NCBI GenBank assembly: GCA_965203615.1
Contig: OZ241900.1
Coordinates: 2,790,001-2,854,000, forward strand
Source of the DNA: VXNE01 sp965203615
GTDB taxonomy: Bacteria > Pseudomonadota > Gammaproteobacteria > Pseudomonadales > Azotimanducaceae
Length of the DNA stretch: 64,000 bases
Direction: 5' to 3'
Shown here: in pieces, positions 34,817 to 43,723 of the stretch
Layout of the letters: each line of letters opens with the position of its first letter
Position numbering within the stretch: the stretch's first letter is position 1
The notes under the pieces: generated by a model
What the model saw: the letters and a program-made list of their open reading frames with translations, nothing else
Told to the model about the DNA's origin: nothing
Database searches by the model: none
Position numbers and translations under genes: made by a program

Positions 34817-35191
34817 TCAGACGATCCCGGCGACGTGGGACGAGTTGATCGGGATCGAGTAGCCCGAGGGGCCCTTCACCGAGAACGAATCGTGGATTCT
34901 CCCGCGTTCGATGGGCGTCGCTTCGATACCGTCCTCGACGAATCCCTGGTGCACCGCATCGACGTCGTCGACCATGAGATCGAACGGCGCCCGCTGGCCT
35001 TCCGGGATGGGTTCCTCCGTCTTGTTCAATATCAGATGCGTTCCGCCGCGCAGTTCGAGAATTGCAAAGTCGTCGCGCTCCAGAATCTCGCGCATCCCGT
35101 GGCGGACAAAGAATCGATATGCGTCCCGCACGTCCGAGACCGCCATTCTCATGTGTCCGACGGCAAAGGTCGGTCGTTCGTCATCTTTCAC
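34817..35191 (-). CDS. VOC/glyoxalase family protein
   Basis: A 124-residue vicinal oxygen chelate protein. VGHMRMAVSDVRDAYRFFVRHG opens the first unit; HLILNKTEEP and FDLMVDDVDAVHQGFVEDG the second; and SFSVKGPSGYSIPIN ends it. The GTG at 35191 is preceded by GGGAGG at 7 bases, which decides this start over ATG 35242. Function not assignable. It ends 30 bases from the convergent VapB-like gene. Confidence 0.78.
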   Translation of the reverse strand: MKDDERPTFAVGHMRMAVSDVRDAYRFFVRHGMREILERDDFAILELRGGTHLILNKTEEPIPEGQRAPFDLMVDDVDAVHQGFVEDGIEATPIERGRIHDSFSVKGPSGYSIPINSSHVAGIV

Positions 35192-35359
35192 AGTGGCACC
35201 TCCCGTGGTTTGTTCCCGGGAATCATATGATGGCGAGATCAAAGAATCTTACGGGACTTTCCCTGGCGCGGGTGCATCCTACGAGGCCGGAATGCTCCTC
35301 GAATAGGCCACTTTGGATGGTGTTGTTGTCTTCCGCCCAGACATGGTGGTACTTGGACA

Positions 35360-35806
35360 TCATCGAAGCAACAGGCGCTCATCGAGAGTGAAGGGTTCGA
35401 CATCGCCGTGCGTTACCAGTGACGCGAAGTCGGGATGGTCGGGGTTGAGCACCACGTTGCGCTCCAGGGGGATGACGAAACTGGCCACACTGAATCCGAG
35501 GATGCCGCCTTCCCCCAGGCGTTCGTCCCCAAGTGCCGTCGCGTCTATGGCAATGTCTTCATCCGCAATACGTTCGATTGCGCGGTCGGGAACTTCGACT
35601 TCAAGAAAACGGTACTCCGGCAGAATGGCCACCCGAGGCGCGTGGACGAGAATTTCCAACGCAGCCAGGGAGAGTGTGCTTGCGCAGTAGACTGCCCGCA
35701 CGCCGGGGGAATTGAAACGACCGCCCCATTCGCGCGCGCCCTCGCCGCTCAGCATCGTCTGCGCATCGGGCGCATGTCTTGCCTTTGCGACGCGATAGAC
35801 CCTCAC
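35360..35806 (-). CDS. RES-domain toxin (NAD+-depleting type)
   Basis: A 148-residue RES protein. The start region VRVYRVAKARHAP holds the conserved Arg, and GGRFNSPGVRAVYCASTLSLAALEIL is the main family block with Arg, Tyr and Glu. RES toxins degrade NAD+ with an ADP-ribosyltransferase-like fold. The GTG at 35806 overlaps the stop of the antitoxin gene (GTGA), so the pair is translationally coupled with antitoxin first. A second, distant RES gene is at 51880-52341. Confidence 0.85.
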   Translation of the reverse strand: MRVYRVAKARHAPDAQTMLSGEGAREWGGRFNSPGVRAVYCASTLSLAALEILVHAPRVAILPEYRFLEVEVPDRAIERIADEDIAIDATALGDERLGEGGILGFSVASFVIPLERNVVLNPDHPDFASLVTHGDVEPFTLDERLLLR

Positions 35807-36288
35807 GTCGGAATGCCATGCTCCAGTCTGGCGATCAACCGAATCACGTCCCGAGCGCCGAACTCCGTCGTCGCTCGATCCATGGGTGTTTCGCCATTCA
35901 GCGCGGGGGCTGGCGTGCGAAGCCACTGTGCCGCGGCATTGGCGTCGCCAAGTAGTTCTACAGCGCTCCGGAACAAATCCGCATAGCGCACGACCCGATC
36001 GGATTCGTCGACGGATAGGCGACCTTTGCGTCGGCGTCGGGCGTAGGTCTGCCTTGATAGCTTGAGATAGCGCTGCAAAGCTGCGGAGGTAACCTGGATC
36101 TGCTCGGCCAGCTTCTCCACCGCGTTCACTGGTAACCCCTCACGAACAGCGTCAACGGTGACAGGACGCTGTTGCTTGAGAATCACGGTTACCGTTGTTG
36201 GCTGTGCACCAAGTCGGCGGGGTGAAGCCGTCCTGAGATTGGTACCCCCGTGAAAACTCTCATTGGCAGATTTTTCTTTGGTGGACAT
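35803..36288 (-). CDS. Xre/MbcA/ParS-type antitoxin for the RES toxin
   Basis: A 161-residue protein. The middle is a helix-turn-helix (VNAVEKLAEQIQVTSAALQRY, then LSRQTYARRRRKGRLSVDES). The C-terminal MbcA/ParS toxin-binding domain follows (ADLFRSAVELLGDANAAAQWL, TPAPALNGETPMDRATTEFG). The first 45 residues are basic and likely disordered. It would neutralise the RES toxin and repress the operon. Confidence 0.85.
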   Translation of the reverse strand: MSTKEKSANESFHGGTNLRTASPRRLGAQPTTVTVILKQQRPVTVDAVREGLPVNAVEKLAEQIQVTSAALQRYLKLSRQTYARRRRKGRLSVDESDRVVRYADLFRSAVELLGDANAAAQWLRTPAPALNGETPMDRATTEFGARDVIRLIARLEHGIPT

Positions 36289-36305
36289 GACTGATGTGCT
36301 CCACT

Positions 36306-36344
36306 TGGTATAGTCTTAGTGTACCAGATAGCCCACAATGTCAA
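36306..36344 (-). promoter_or_regulatory. Possible promoter/operator of the first RES-Xre pair
   Basis: On the minus strand TTGACA (36344-36339) is followed 15 bases later by TACACT (36323-36318). TGGTA (36306-36310) and TACCA (36322-36326) form a short inverted repeat over the same bases, 18 bases before the antitoxin ATG. The spacing is short, so this is tentative. Confidence 0.35.
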
Positions 36345-36506
36345 ATGGCCCGTACGAGTTGCTTCGGCAGTCTGATTGGGCGGGTTTCGCGCAGAGCATC
36401 AGATGGCAGCATCGGTGTCCGGCAGTAGGCAGTAGTAAACTCTGGCGGAATGCAGATGCGGGAGTTCGCCCCGCTTGCCCTCCTTTCGACCTCTGAGGAT
36501 TGAGAA

Positions 36507-37358
36507 ATGCCTGACACCACAACCCCCGTGATCGACTCCCAGGTGCATTGCTATGAGCGGAACCGGCCCGAGCGTCCGTGGGCGAACCCCTCGGACTGGC
36601 CCGCGGAAGTCACCGGAGACGACGCGGTCGCTTTCATGGATAGCGTTGGCGTTGACGGCGCCCTGTTCGTGTCGGCGTTCTCCCTGTACCGCTTCGATGC
36701 GAGTTACGCGGTGGAGGTCCAGGCCCAACACCCCGGTCGATTCGGCATTATCAAACCCTTCGATACGCGCGATGCCGACATAGAGGAAGCGCTGGCGGAC
36801 TGGGCGGCGCAGCCGGGCGTGGTCGGCGCGCGGATCATGATGGTGGCGCCGGGCGCGGCCCGGGCTGACGGCGTGGACCGCATGTGCGCTGCGGCGGCGC
36901 GCCACGGGCTGCCGGTCAACGTGCTGTGCTGGGGCAACGTCGCCGAGTTCGCCGAGGTCGCGGCCCGGCACCCGAATACGCAGCTTGTGATTGACCACAT
37001 GGGCATCCAGCAACCCACGTCGCCTCCGGCGGCGGCGCAACCGTTTGCCGATCTCGACAACGTGCTTCAGCTCGCGCGCCACGACAATGTGGCGATCAAG
37101 GTTTCCGGCGCCTGCACGCTGTCCCACGAACCGTTCCCGTTTCCCGACATCTGGGACCACCTGGCGCGCATCTTCGATGCCTTCGGTATGGAGCGGTGCA
37201 TGTGGGGAACCGACTGGACGCGCGCCGCCAACGTGGTCGACCCGGCGGAGTCGGTGAGGGCGTTTTTTGTCACGGACCGGCTGTCCGACTCGGACCGCGC
37301 CGCGTTGATGGGCGGCAGCCTGGCGCAGATCTACAACTGGGCGCCTTCGCTGGACTGA
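36507..37358 (+). CDS. Amidohydrolase family (amidohydro_2) TIM-barrel hydrolase
   Basis: A 283-residue metal-dependent hydrolase or decarboxylase of the amidohydrolase_2 group. The first strand reads VIDSQVHCYE, where the usual first His of D-x-H-x-H is Gln but His14 stays. LVIDHMG (about 154-160) and MWGTDWTRA near residue 232 hold the other metal-site residues. ACMSD-type enzymes and lactonases belong here. GAGG lies upstream of ATG 36507. Stand-alone gene, substrate unknown. Confidence 0.83.
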   Translation: MPDTTTPVIDSQVHCYERNRPERPWANPSDWPAEVTGDDAVAFMDSVGVDGALFVSAFSLYRFDASYAVEVQAQHPGRFGIIKPFDTRDADIEEALADWAAQPGVVGARIMMVAPGAARADGVDRMCAAAARHGLPVNVLCWGNVAEFAEVAARHPNTQLVIDHMGIQQPTSPPAAAQPFADLDNVLQLARHDNVAIKVSGACTLSHEPFPFPDIWDHLARIFDAFGMERCMWGTDWTRAANVVDPAESVRAFFVTDRLSDSDRAALMGGSLAQIYNWAPSLD

Positions 37359-37423
37359 ATGTCTGGCGCGACGCGGAGCTGATACCCGGACCGTTAGGCC
37401 GCTCCGCTAGCAGCCTGGGTGAG

Positions 37424-38275
37424 CTACACGTCCTCGTAGTAGTCCGACACCAGGGCCTGGTCGTCCTTCGGCGGACGTATGTAGCCGGTGTCCGGTGCGC
37501 GCGGAGGCAGTTCGATCGGTTCCGGCGTCAGGTCCTCATAGGGTATGAGGCTGAGCAGGTGCCGTATGCAATTCAGCCGCGCGCGCTTCTTGACGTCTGC
37601 CTCGACCACGTACCAGGGGGCCTGCTTGATATCCGTGTGCAGGAACATGACGTCCTTCGCCCTGGAGTACTCCACCCATCTTCGCCGCGACTCCAGGTCC
37701 ATGGGACTGAGCTTCCAGCGTTTTCTGGGGTTGGTCAGACGCTCCTGGAAACGACGTTCCTGTTCTTCGTCGCTCACCGAAAACCAGTATTTGATGAGCT
37801 TGATTCCCGAACGCACGAGCATCCGTTCGAACTCGGGGCACGAACGCATGAATTCCTCGTACTCGTCATTCGTGCAGTACCCCATGACGCGTTCGACGCC
37901 GGCGCGGTTGTACCAACTACGGTCGAACAGCACCATTTCGCCTGCGGCCGGCAAGTGTTCCACGTAGCGCTGGAAGTACCACTGCGTCCTTTCGCGCTCC
38001 GTCGGTGTCGCCAATGCCTCGATGCGGCATACGCGCGGACTCAGGTGTTGGGTTATGCGTTTGATCGTGCCCCCTTTCCCCGCCGCGTCACGACCCTCGA
38101 ACAGGACAACAACCTTCAGTTGCCGGCTTCGGATCCACTCCTGCAGCTTGACCAGTTCAATCTGCAGCCTCTCCAGTTCACTTTCATACAAGCCGTTTGG
38201 TATCGCCTTCCTTTCGACCGTGATGTCCGCGGGCAGCGGAACGATCGGCCGAGCGCGTTTTTTTCCTTTAGCCAT
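37424..38275 (-). CDS. ppk2: Polyphosphate kinase 2
   Basis: A 283-residue PPK2 of the single-domain class. FEGRDAAGKGGTIKRI (59-74) is the Walker A loop, and VLFDRSWYNRAGVERVMG (115-132) the Walker B and lid region; SRRRWVEYSRAKDVMF follows. It transfers phosphate between polyphosphate and nucleoside mono- or diphosphates. GGAGG precedes the ATG. It is the last gene of the minus-strand run from the NAD-kinase-like gene, and the CHAD-domain protein (polyphosphate-associated) at 47840 is nearby. Confidence 0.93.
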   Translation of the reverse strand: MAKGKKRARPIVPLPADITVERKAIPNGLYESELERLQIELVKLQEWIRSRQLKVVVLFEGRDAAGKGGTIKRITQHLSPRVCRIEALATPTERERTQWYFQRYVEHLPAAGEMVLFDRSWYNRAGVERVMGYCTNDEYEEFMRSCPEFERMLVRSGIKLIKYWFSVSDEEQERRFQERLTNPRKRWKLSPMDLESRRRWVEYSRAKDVMFLHTDIKQAPWYVVEADVKKRARLNCIRHLLSLIPYEDLTPEPIELPPRAPDTGYIRPPKDDQALVSDYYEDV

Positions 38276-38299
38276 TGCCTCCTCCCACTCTGGTGCACT

Positions 38300-38797
38300 T
38301 TAACTCGATATGTGTGTCACCGGCGAGATCGTGGCTGGAGAGATGAGTACGTTGAACTGCTCGCACCAGATCACCACGGATCGAAAATTGGCGAGGTCGA
38401 TGCCTCCGGGAATCGCGTAGTTCTGGCTGCCGGCGAACGCCTTCAACCGACCAAGATCGACGAACATCGTCTTCTCGACCTCGGTGTCCGGGGTGACGTC
38501 GGCCAGCGGGACCAGGTAGACGTGGAACTTGGGTCCCGGCCCAACTTCGAAATCCGGCTCCAGCCGCAGCAGGTCGGCGTAGATGGTCGCGGTGCCGCGG
38601 CCGTAGTGGATGGGATCTGCGGGATTGGCGTGGATGAAGGTTGCGCGCGCCAGCGCATCGTCCTGCGCCCTGCCGGTCAGGGGTTCGTTCACTTCCGGCG
38701 GCGGGAACAGGTAAGGGAAGACGGCGATGCCCACCGTGAAGCCGAGTCCCGCGCCGAGCAGCCCACCCGCAACAAAGCCGATAAACGCACGTTTCAT
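38300..38797 (-). CDS. DM13-domain membrane-anchored protein
   Basis: A 165-residue protein with an N-terminal membrane segment or signal anchor (FIGFVAGGLLGAGLGFTVGI, residues 5-24), followed by a DM13 domain: GTATIYADLLRLEPDFEV, GPKFHVYLVP, GSQNYAIPGGIDLANFRSVVIWC. DM13 domains have been proposed to be cytochrome-like redox domains with a conserved cysteine, here Cys145. GGGGA precedes ATG 38797. It lies between hemE and ppk2 in the same direction. Confidence 0.8.
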   Translation of the reverse strand: MKRAFIGFVAGGLLGAGLGFTVGIAVFPYLFPPPEVNEPLTGRAQDDALARATFIHANPADPIHYGRGTATIYADLLRLEPDFEVGPGPKFHVYLVPLADVTPDTEVEKTMFVDLGRLKAFAGSQNYAIPGGIDLANFRSVVIWCEQFNVLISPATISPVTHISS

Positions 38798-38853
38798 CGG
38801 CGTTCCCCGGACTTCGATGCGGTTGGTGCAGTCATTCTTCGGTGATCCATGCC

Positions 38854-39879
38854 TTAACGCTTCGCTGAATGCTCGTGTACATAGTCGATCAGAAACTTGA
38901 CGTTGTCGACCGGCGTCTGGGGAAGGATGCCGTGGCCGAGGTTGAAGATATGTCCCGGGCGTCCGCGGGCTTCGTCCAGCACTCTCTGCGCGTGCGTGGC
39001 GACCGTCTCGCGGTCGGCGCAGAGCGAGGTCGGGTCCATGTTGCCCTGCACGGCGGGCATCCCGAGCCGGTCCCAGGTCGCGCCCAGCGGTGTGCGCCAG
39101 TCGAGGGCGAGGAAGTCCGGCCCGGTCTCGAACATGGCTTTGACCAGGTGTGAATTGCCCGTGCCGAAGTAGATCACGGGGACGCGGCCACGGATCGAAG
39201 CCATCAGTCGGGTGGTGTGCGCCTTGACGTAGCGGTCGTAGTCCTCCCGCGACAGGCAGCCTATCCAACTGTCGAAGAGTTGCACCGCGTGAACGCCGCT
39301 GTCGATCTGTAGCCGGACGTAGTCGCTGACGCTGTCGACCAGTTTCGCCATCAAGGCGTCCCACACCGCCGGACATCGATACATCAGGCGCTTGACGTGC
39401 AGGTAGTGGCGCGAGCTTCTGCCTTCCACCGCGTAGGACGCGAGTGTGAAAGGTGCGCCGGCGAAACCGATCAACGGTGTGTCCCCGGGCAGTCCGTCAA
39501 GGATCTGCTTGATGGTATCGGCGATATAGCCGGTGCCTTCCCGCGCCGGGGGAGTCGCCAGCCTCGACACGTCGGCCGCGCTGCGCAAGGGGTTGCCGAT
39601 GACGGGGCCGATTTCCGGTGCGTAGTCGAGATCGAGTCCCATCGGCACCAGCATCGGCAGCAGGTCGCCGAACATGATCGCCGCGTCGGTACCAAGAATG
39701 CGCTGGGCATCGAGGGCGGCGCGGGCAGCCAGGTCGGGGGTGGTGAAGAACTTGAGGCTTGGCGTATCGCCCTTCAGAGCGTGATATTCGGGCATATAGC
39801 GCCCGGCCTGGCGGTTCAGCCAAACGGGTGTGCAGTCCGCGGGTTCACCCCGGCATGCCCTGAGGAACCTGGAGTTCAA
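38854..39879 (-). CDS. hemE: Uroporphyrinogen decarboxylase
   Basis: A 341-residue haem-pathway enzyme that removes four carboxyl groups from uroporphyrinogen III. TPVWLNRQAGRYMPEYHALK (18-37) is the N-terminal signature, and GFAGAPFTLASYAVEG and HVKRLMYRCP-type sequence follow. GNMDPTSLCA and FNLGHGILPQTPVDNV complete the pattern. The start is TTG 39879, overlapping the fabV stop (TTGA), so expression is probably coupled to fabV. Confidence 0.94.
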   Translation of the reverse strand: MNSRFLRACRGEPADCTPVWLNRQAGRYMPEYHALKGDTPSLKFFTTPDLAARAALDAQRILGTDAAIMFGDLLPMLVPMGLDLDYAPEIGPVIGNPLRSAADVSRLATPPAREGTGYIADTIKQILDGLPGDTPLIGFAGAPFTLASYAVEGRSSRHYLHVKRLMYRCPAVWDALMAKLVDSVSDYVRLQIDSGVHAVQLFDSWIGCLSREDYDRYVKAHTTRLMASIRGRVPVIYFGTGNSHLVKAMFETGPDFLALDWRTPLGATWDRLGMPAVQGNMDPTSLCADRETVATHAQRVLDEARGRPGHIFNLGHGILPQTPVDNVKFLIDYVHEHSAKR

Positions 39880-41060
39880 GTGGATGCGGCGCGGCCCAGC
39901 GTGTGGTCGACATCGGCATCGTAGTCGACGCCTTCGATGCCGAAGCCGAAGAGCTTGAGAAAGTCCTCGCGGATGCCGACGGTGTCGCCGAGTTTGGTGA
40001 CGTTCTCGGTATTGACCGCCGCCCAGCGCCGCCCCACTTCGGCCTGAACCTCCTCGGCCAGTTCCCGATCATCGAGGCGGAATCGCCCTGTTTCGTCGAG
40101 TTGCCGGGACCCGTCGGCATACAGCGCGGTGCGGAACAGCCGGTCGATATGGGCGGTGCAGTCTTCATGGATGGCTGCATCTTTCATCACGCGGAACAGG
40201 AGGGCGGTGTAGAGCGGTATGGTCGGTATCGCGGAACTCGCCTGGGAGACGATGGCCTTCAGCACGGCGATCCGGGCTTCGCCGCCGATCGCACCGAGGC
40301 GTTCATGGATGGCATCTGCGGCGCGTTGCAGGTCTTCCTTGGCCTTGCCCAGGGTGCCGTGCCAGTAGATGGGCCAACTGATCTGGCTGCCGATATACGT
40401 GTAGGCCACGGTCCTGAAACCCGGTGCCAGGACGTCTGCGTCCAACAGGGCATCGATCCAGTATTCCCAGTCCTCGCCACCCATCACGGCGACCGTGGCT
40501 GCGGTTTCCGCTTCGCTCGCCGGCGCGATGTCCACCTCGTGCACGACGCCGCGGTCCTGGTTCAGGGTCTTCGCCCGGAGCGTTTCCCCGAGCGGCTTGA
40601 TGACGGACCGATGCACCTCTCCGGTGCGCGGATGTTTCCGCAGGGGTGCCGCCAGGCTGTAGACCAGCAGGCCGATCTGCCCCATGGATCGCCGGATCTC
40701 GTCGATCGCCCTGGATTTCATCTCATCCGCGAACGCGTCGCCGTCGAGGGTCTCCGCGTACAACCCGCGTTCTCTCGCGGACGCTTCAAAGGCGACGTTG
40801 TTGTACCAGCCCGCCGTTGCCGTGCGCCGCTCGGTGGGCGGCTTCTCGAGCGATATACCGAGCGTGCCGGCACCACTGCCGAACGCGGCGACGATACGCG
40901 AGGCGAGCCCGTATCCGGCAGATGCCCCGACCACCAGCGCGTTGCCGGGACCGTTGGGCAGCGGCGCGATGCTCGCCGCGGCATTGGCCACGTTGGCGGC
41001 GCAGCCGGCGGGATGCGCCGTGGTGCAGATGAAGCCCTTGATCCGGGGTTTGACGATCAT
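39876..41060 (-). CDS. fabV: Trans-2-enoyl-ACP/CoA reductase, FabV type
   Basis: A 394-residue NADH-dependent enoyl reductase that finishes the fatty-acid elongation cycle and is insensitive to triclosan in known cases. MIVKPRIKGFICTTAHPAGC is the FabV opening, VVGASAGYGLASRIVAAFG (43-61) the nucleotide site, and YWHGTLGKAK the Tyr-x8-Lys catalytic pair. Length matches the family (about 400). It overlaps the NAD-kinase-like gene by 4 bases at its start and hemE by 4 at its end. Confidence 0.95.
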   Translation of the reverse strand: MIVKPRIKGFICTTAHPAGCAANVANAAASIAPLPNGPGNALVVGASAGYGLASRIVAAFGSGAGTLGISLEKPPTERRTATAGWYNNVAFEASARERGLYAETLDGDAFADEMKSRAIDEIRRSMGQIGLLVYSLAAPLRKHPRTGEVHRSVIKPLGETLRAKTLNQDRGVVHEVDIAPASEAETAATVAVMGGEDWEYWIDALLDADVLAPGFRTVAYTYIGSQISWPIYWHGTLGKAKEDLQRAADAIHERLGAIGGEARIAVLKAIVSQASSAIPTIPLYTALLFRVMKDAAIHEDCTAHIDRLFRTALYADGSRQLDETGRFRLDDRELAEEVQAEVGRRWAAVNTENVTKLGDTVGIREDFLKLFGFGIEGVDYDADVDHTLGRAAST

Positions 41061-42061
41061 TGACGCATCATACCTTCGCGTACCGCGAGCCGCATTGCGG
41101 CGGGCACGTCGACCACCCAGGGTCCGTCGCGCCGAATCTGCAACGTCGCGGCATCGCGTCTCCCGAGCCGATGGTCCCGGTCACCGTCGAGCGCCAGCAC
41201 CCCGGGTCCCGGGAACAGGACCGGCGTGGCGAATGGAATGCGATGCGCGGCGACGACCTCGACGTGGTTGAAGAGACCCGGCGAGAGCGGTGCGTTTACC
41301 ACGGGTCCTCCCCGGTTGCCGCCAAGTTCGACCAGCAGGCCGCAATCATCGTCGGCGTCGACGACATCGATCAACCCGCCGATGGCGGAGGTGCCGATCG
41401 CGTCAGGCTCTGCCCGCGTCAACAGGATCCTTCTCAGCCTGTTCGCATCGAATGGCAGCAAATTGCCGACGACATCGCCGGCGAGGAGGGCGGCGTCCAC
41501 CAGTCCGATATCGGTAGTGCCGTCGGTGAGACGCACATGCAACAGCTTGCAGCGTGTGCGGACGGGACAGTCGTGCGTGGCCGGGCCGAAACGACCTGCC
41601 GCGACGAGACCCGCGGCCATGCCCGCGGTGGTGGGTTCCGCCATCGCCGGGAAGACATTGTTGGTCCCGACGGAGAGCGGGACGAGACTGATGTCGCGCG
41701 CGATGCGGGCTACGGCGCGATTGGTGCCGTCGCCCCCCAATGTGACGATGGTTGCGATGCCCGCCTCGAGGAATGCACGAACGGCGGTCTCCGTGTCCCG
41801 GGCATCGTGTGCAAGCGGTGTGTCCACGACGTGTATTTCCGCCTTCAGCGGCAGCAGCGACAGCGCCTCGGCGGCAATGCGGAACGGCTCCCGCGCGACA
41901 TGGATGTGCTGGACACCGACTGCATCCGCCCCTGCGGCGATGCGCGCCACCATGTCGCGTTTCGCCTCGTGGGTCATGTTTGTCGCCCGGGCGGCGAGAC
42001 GCCGCACATCGCGCCCCGCCATGGGATTGACGCAGATTCCGATGTGGGCGGATTGGCTCAA
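41057..42061 (-). CDS. ATP-NAD kinase family protein (AcoX-like)
   Basis: A 334-residue protein with the diacylglycerol/NAD-kinase fold: IGICVNPMAGRDVRRLA near the start, IVTLGGDGTNRAVAR with the GGDG motif, and VGTNNVFPAMAEPTTAGMAAG. It resembles the AcoX-like branch more than true NadK, so whether it phosphorylates NAD is unsure. The start is TTG 42061, preceded by AGAGGAG at 6 bases. It is the first gene of the coupled run with fabV and hemE. Confidence 0.82.
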   Translation of the reverse strand: MSQSAHIGICVNPMAGRDVRRLAARATNMTHEAKRDMVARIAAGADAVGVQHIHVAREPFRIAAEALSLLPLKAEIHVVDTPLAHDARDTETAVRAFLEAGIATIVTLGGDGTNRAVARIARDISLVPLSVGTNNVFPAMAEPTTAGMAAGLVAAGRFGPATHDCPVRTRCKLLHVRLTDGTTDIGLVDAALLAGDVVGNLLPFDANRLRRILLTRAEPDAIGTSAIGGLIDVVDADDDCGLLVELGGNRGGPVVNAPLSPGLFNHVEVVAAHRIPFATPVLFPGPGVLALDGDRDHRLGRRDAATLQIRRDGPWVVDVPAAMRLAVREGMMRQ

Positions 42062-42192
42062 TCGAACTCCTCTTTCGGGTTTGCCCGCACTGGTCGGCGG
42101 GTTGACAGAACGCCGACAGCCCTCGTGAGTCTAAACGGATGTAAAGGAATGTGACGTTCCAGGCCCGCGATGGAACAACGGCCCTCCGTACA

Positions 42193-42243
42193 TTCACCTA
42201 GGGTCAATTCCCAAAGTGCGCGGTTTCCCGGCCGGCGATACAG
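42193..42243 (+). promoter_or_regulatory. Shared promoter element, copy 1 (upstream of hsp20)
   Basis: A 30-base block at 42193-42222 (starts TTCACCTAGGGTCAATT, ends AAGTGCGCG) matches 27 of 30 bases with 45584-45613. A -10-like GATACAG begins 15 bases after the block, as CATACAT does in copy 2. The ATG of hsp20 is 73 bases downstream of the block. There is no good -35 box, so an activator probably binds the block. The FixJ-like regulator encoded between the two copies is the obvious candidate. Confidence 0.65.
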
Positions 42244-42294
42244 TTTCACCTGGAAGCTCATTGGTTGCAGGAAAGACTTGGAGGAGGGTTGAAG

Positions 42295-42801
42295 ATGTCG
42301 TTGTTCGAACTTACCCCCTGGCGCAAGACCGGGGAGCAGCCGGCGCGGGAATCCGTGGACGACTGGCTGATGCCGCTTCGTCTACAGGTAGGCCGCGTGT
42401 TCGACGACTTTCTCGGTACCGACGTTCCGCAGCGGGTGACACTTCGGTCCATGGGGTCGTTTTCCCCCGACATGGATGTCGCTGAGAGCGACAGCCGTAT
42501 CGAAGTGACGGCGGAGTTGCCTGGCATGACCGAGAAGGAGATTGAGGTCACGCTCACCGACGGCGTGCTCACCATCGGCGGCGAGAAGAAGTCGGAATCC
42601 CGGGAAGAGGACAAGGACCGGATGCACTATCGCCTCGAACGCGACTACGGCGCGTTCCGGCGTTCCTTCCGGTTGCCGCCGGATATCGACCCGAAGGACG
42701 TATCCGCCAGTTTCGATCACGGCGTGCTGAAAGTCTCGGTCGGCAAGACGAAAGCGGCCAAGTCCGCAACCCGGCGGATTGAGGTGAAATCGGCGGCGTA
42801 A
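42295..42801 (+). CDS. Hsp20/alpha-crystallin small heat-shock protein
   Basis: A 168-residue holdase chaperone that keeps unfolded proteins soluble. The alpha-crystallin domain spans about residues 58-150: PDMDVAESDSRIEVTAELPG, VTLTDGVLTIGGEKKSE, FRRSFRLPPDIDPKDVSASF and HGVLKVSVGK. The C-terminal tail lacks a clear I-x-I motif. GGAGGAGGGTT lies before ATG 42295. The shared promoter element sits 73 bases upstream. Confidence 0.93.
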   Translation: MSLFELTPWRKTGEQPARESVDDWLMPLRLQVGRVFDDFLGTDVPQRVTLRSMGSFSPDMDVAESDSRIEVTAELPGMTEKEIEVTLTDGVLTIGGEKKSESREEDKDRMHYRLERDYGAFRRSFRLPPDIDPKDVSASFDHGVLKVSVGKTKAAKSATRRIEVKSAA

Positions 42802-42954
42802 CCCGGTTCAACGGCCGACCGCGCGCCGAGTTGCTTCCCCCAACCCCCCGACGAAGCGCGCCGCCGGCCAGGCGTTCGAGCTGCGGCGAGGATCAGGCGA
42901 CTGACCCCGTCGCGGTTCGACGCCCACCCCTGAAATGCTGGAGGAGATTGGAAC

Positions 42955-43407
42955 ATGTCTGACTATCGACGCGCGCTGGTGGCGGTCGACATCACCGGAG
43001 AATCGAGGCAGGTCGCCGCTGCGGCCGACAGGATTGCCGGGGTGTTCGATGCGGAACTGCACATCGTTCATGTCGTCGACACGGCCCCTCCGCCGGTCGG
43101 CGCGGATTTCGTTCCGGACCTCGTTGCTTCGTTGACGGCGCAGGTTCGTGCCCATGCGAAATCGCATGTCGACGAGATCGCAACCGAGTTCGGCATACCG
43201 GAACAACGCCGCCACGTCGTCGTGGATGGCCGCCCAGCGGCGGTAATACGCCGGGTGGCGGAGCAAAATGGGGCGGATCTCATCGTCGTTGGCAGCCACG
43301 GCCGCCACGGCGTCGGGCTGCTCCTGGGTTCCACCGCCAGCGGCGTGCTGCACGGCGCCGGCTGCGACGTGCTCGCCGTCCGCGTACGGCCTGCCGAAGA
43401 CGGCTAG
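42955..43407 (+). CDS. Universal stress protein (UspA family), copy 1
   Basis: A 150-residue protein with the ATP-binding type Usp fold: RRALVAVDITGES at the start with Asp12, AELHIVHVVD, then GADLIVVGSHGRHGVGLLLG with the G-x2-G-x9-G-S/T loop, and CDVLAVRVRP at the end. GGAGGAGATT precedes the ATG. It is very similar in layout to the Usp at 45691. It follows hsp20 by 153 bases. Confidence 0.92.
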   Translation: MSDYRRALVAVDITGESRQVAAAADRIAGVFDAELHIVHVVDTAPPPVGADFVPDLVASLTAQVRAHAKSHVDEIATEFGIPEQRRHVVVDGRPAAVIRRVAEQNGADLIVVGSHGRHGVGLLLGSTASGVLHGAGCDVLAVRVRPAEDG

Positions 43408-43723
43408 CCGAAAAGACACTGCGCCTCACCGCAGCGCGCAATCGATGGGAGGTCGCTGTACACCCACGCGCGCGCCCGTCCGCAAGCGGTCCCGGCGAAG
43501 CCCGATACCGGGCAAGAGTCCGCCCCTCCGAACGGAACTCCCGATGGCCGCCAGGCGGCAGAAGCACCTGCGCCGGGGCAGCGATGGTCGCGATCTTCAG
43601 CTTCTCCGAGAACGTGCGGCGAGTATCGGGCTGTGCGAGAATAATCTCCCGTTCGGGCTCGCCCGGCACGACCGTCGACCGCCCGCCACGGGAACAAGGT
43701 CTGCGGCTCAATGCGGTGCGCCG
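43408..43723. other. Intergenic region before the FixL-like kinase gene
   Basis: About 316 bases. The kinase frame is open back to 43268, but the upstream codons show no homology and are proline/arginine-rich. I see no copy of the shared promoter element and no convincing -35/-10 pair; a TAATCT near 43641 is weak. Confidence 0.35.

Noticed and set aside
36339..36344. Strong sigma-70 promoter for the first RES-Xre pair
   Set aside because: The TTGACA is perfect, but the nearest -10-like box is only 15 bases away and matches poorly, so it is listed only as tentative.
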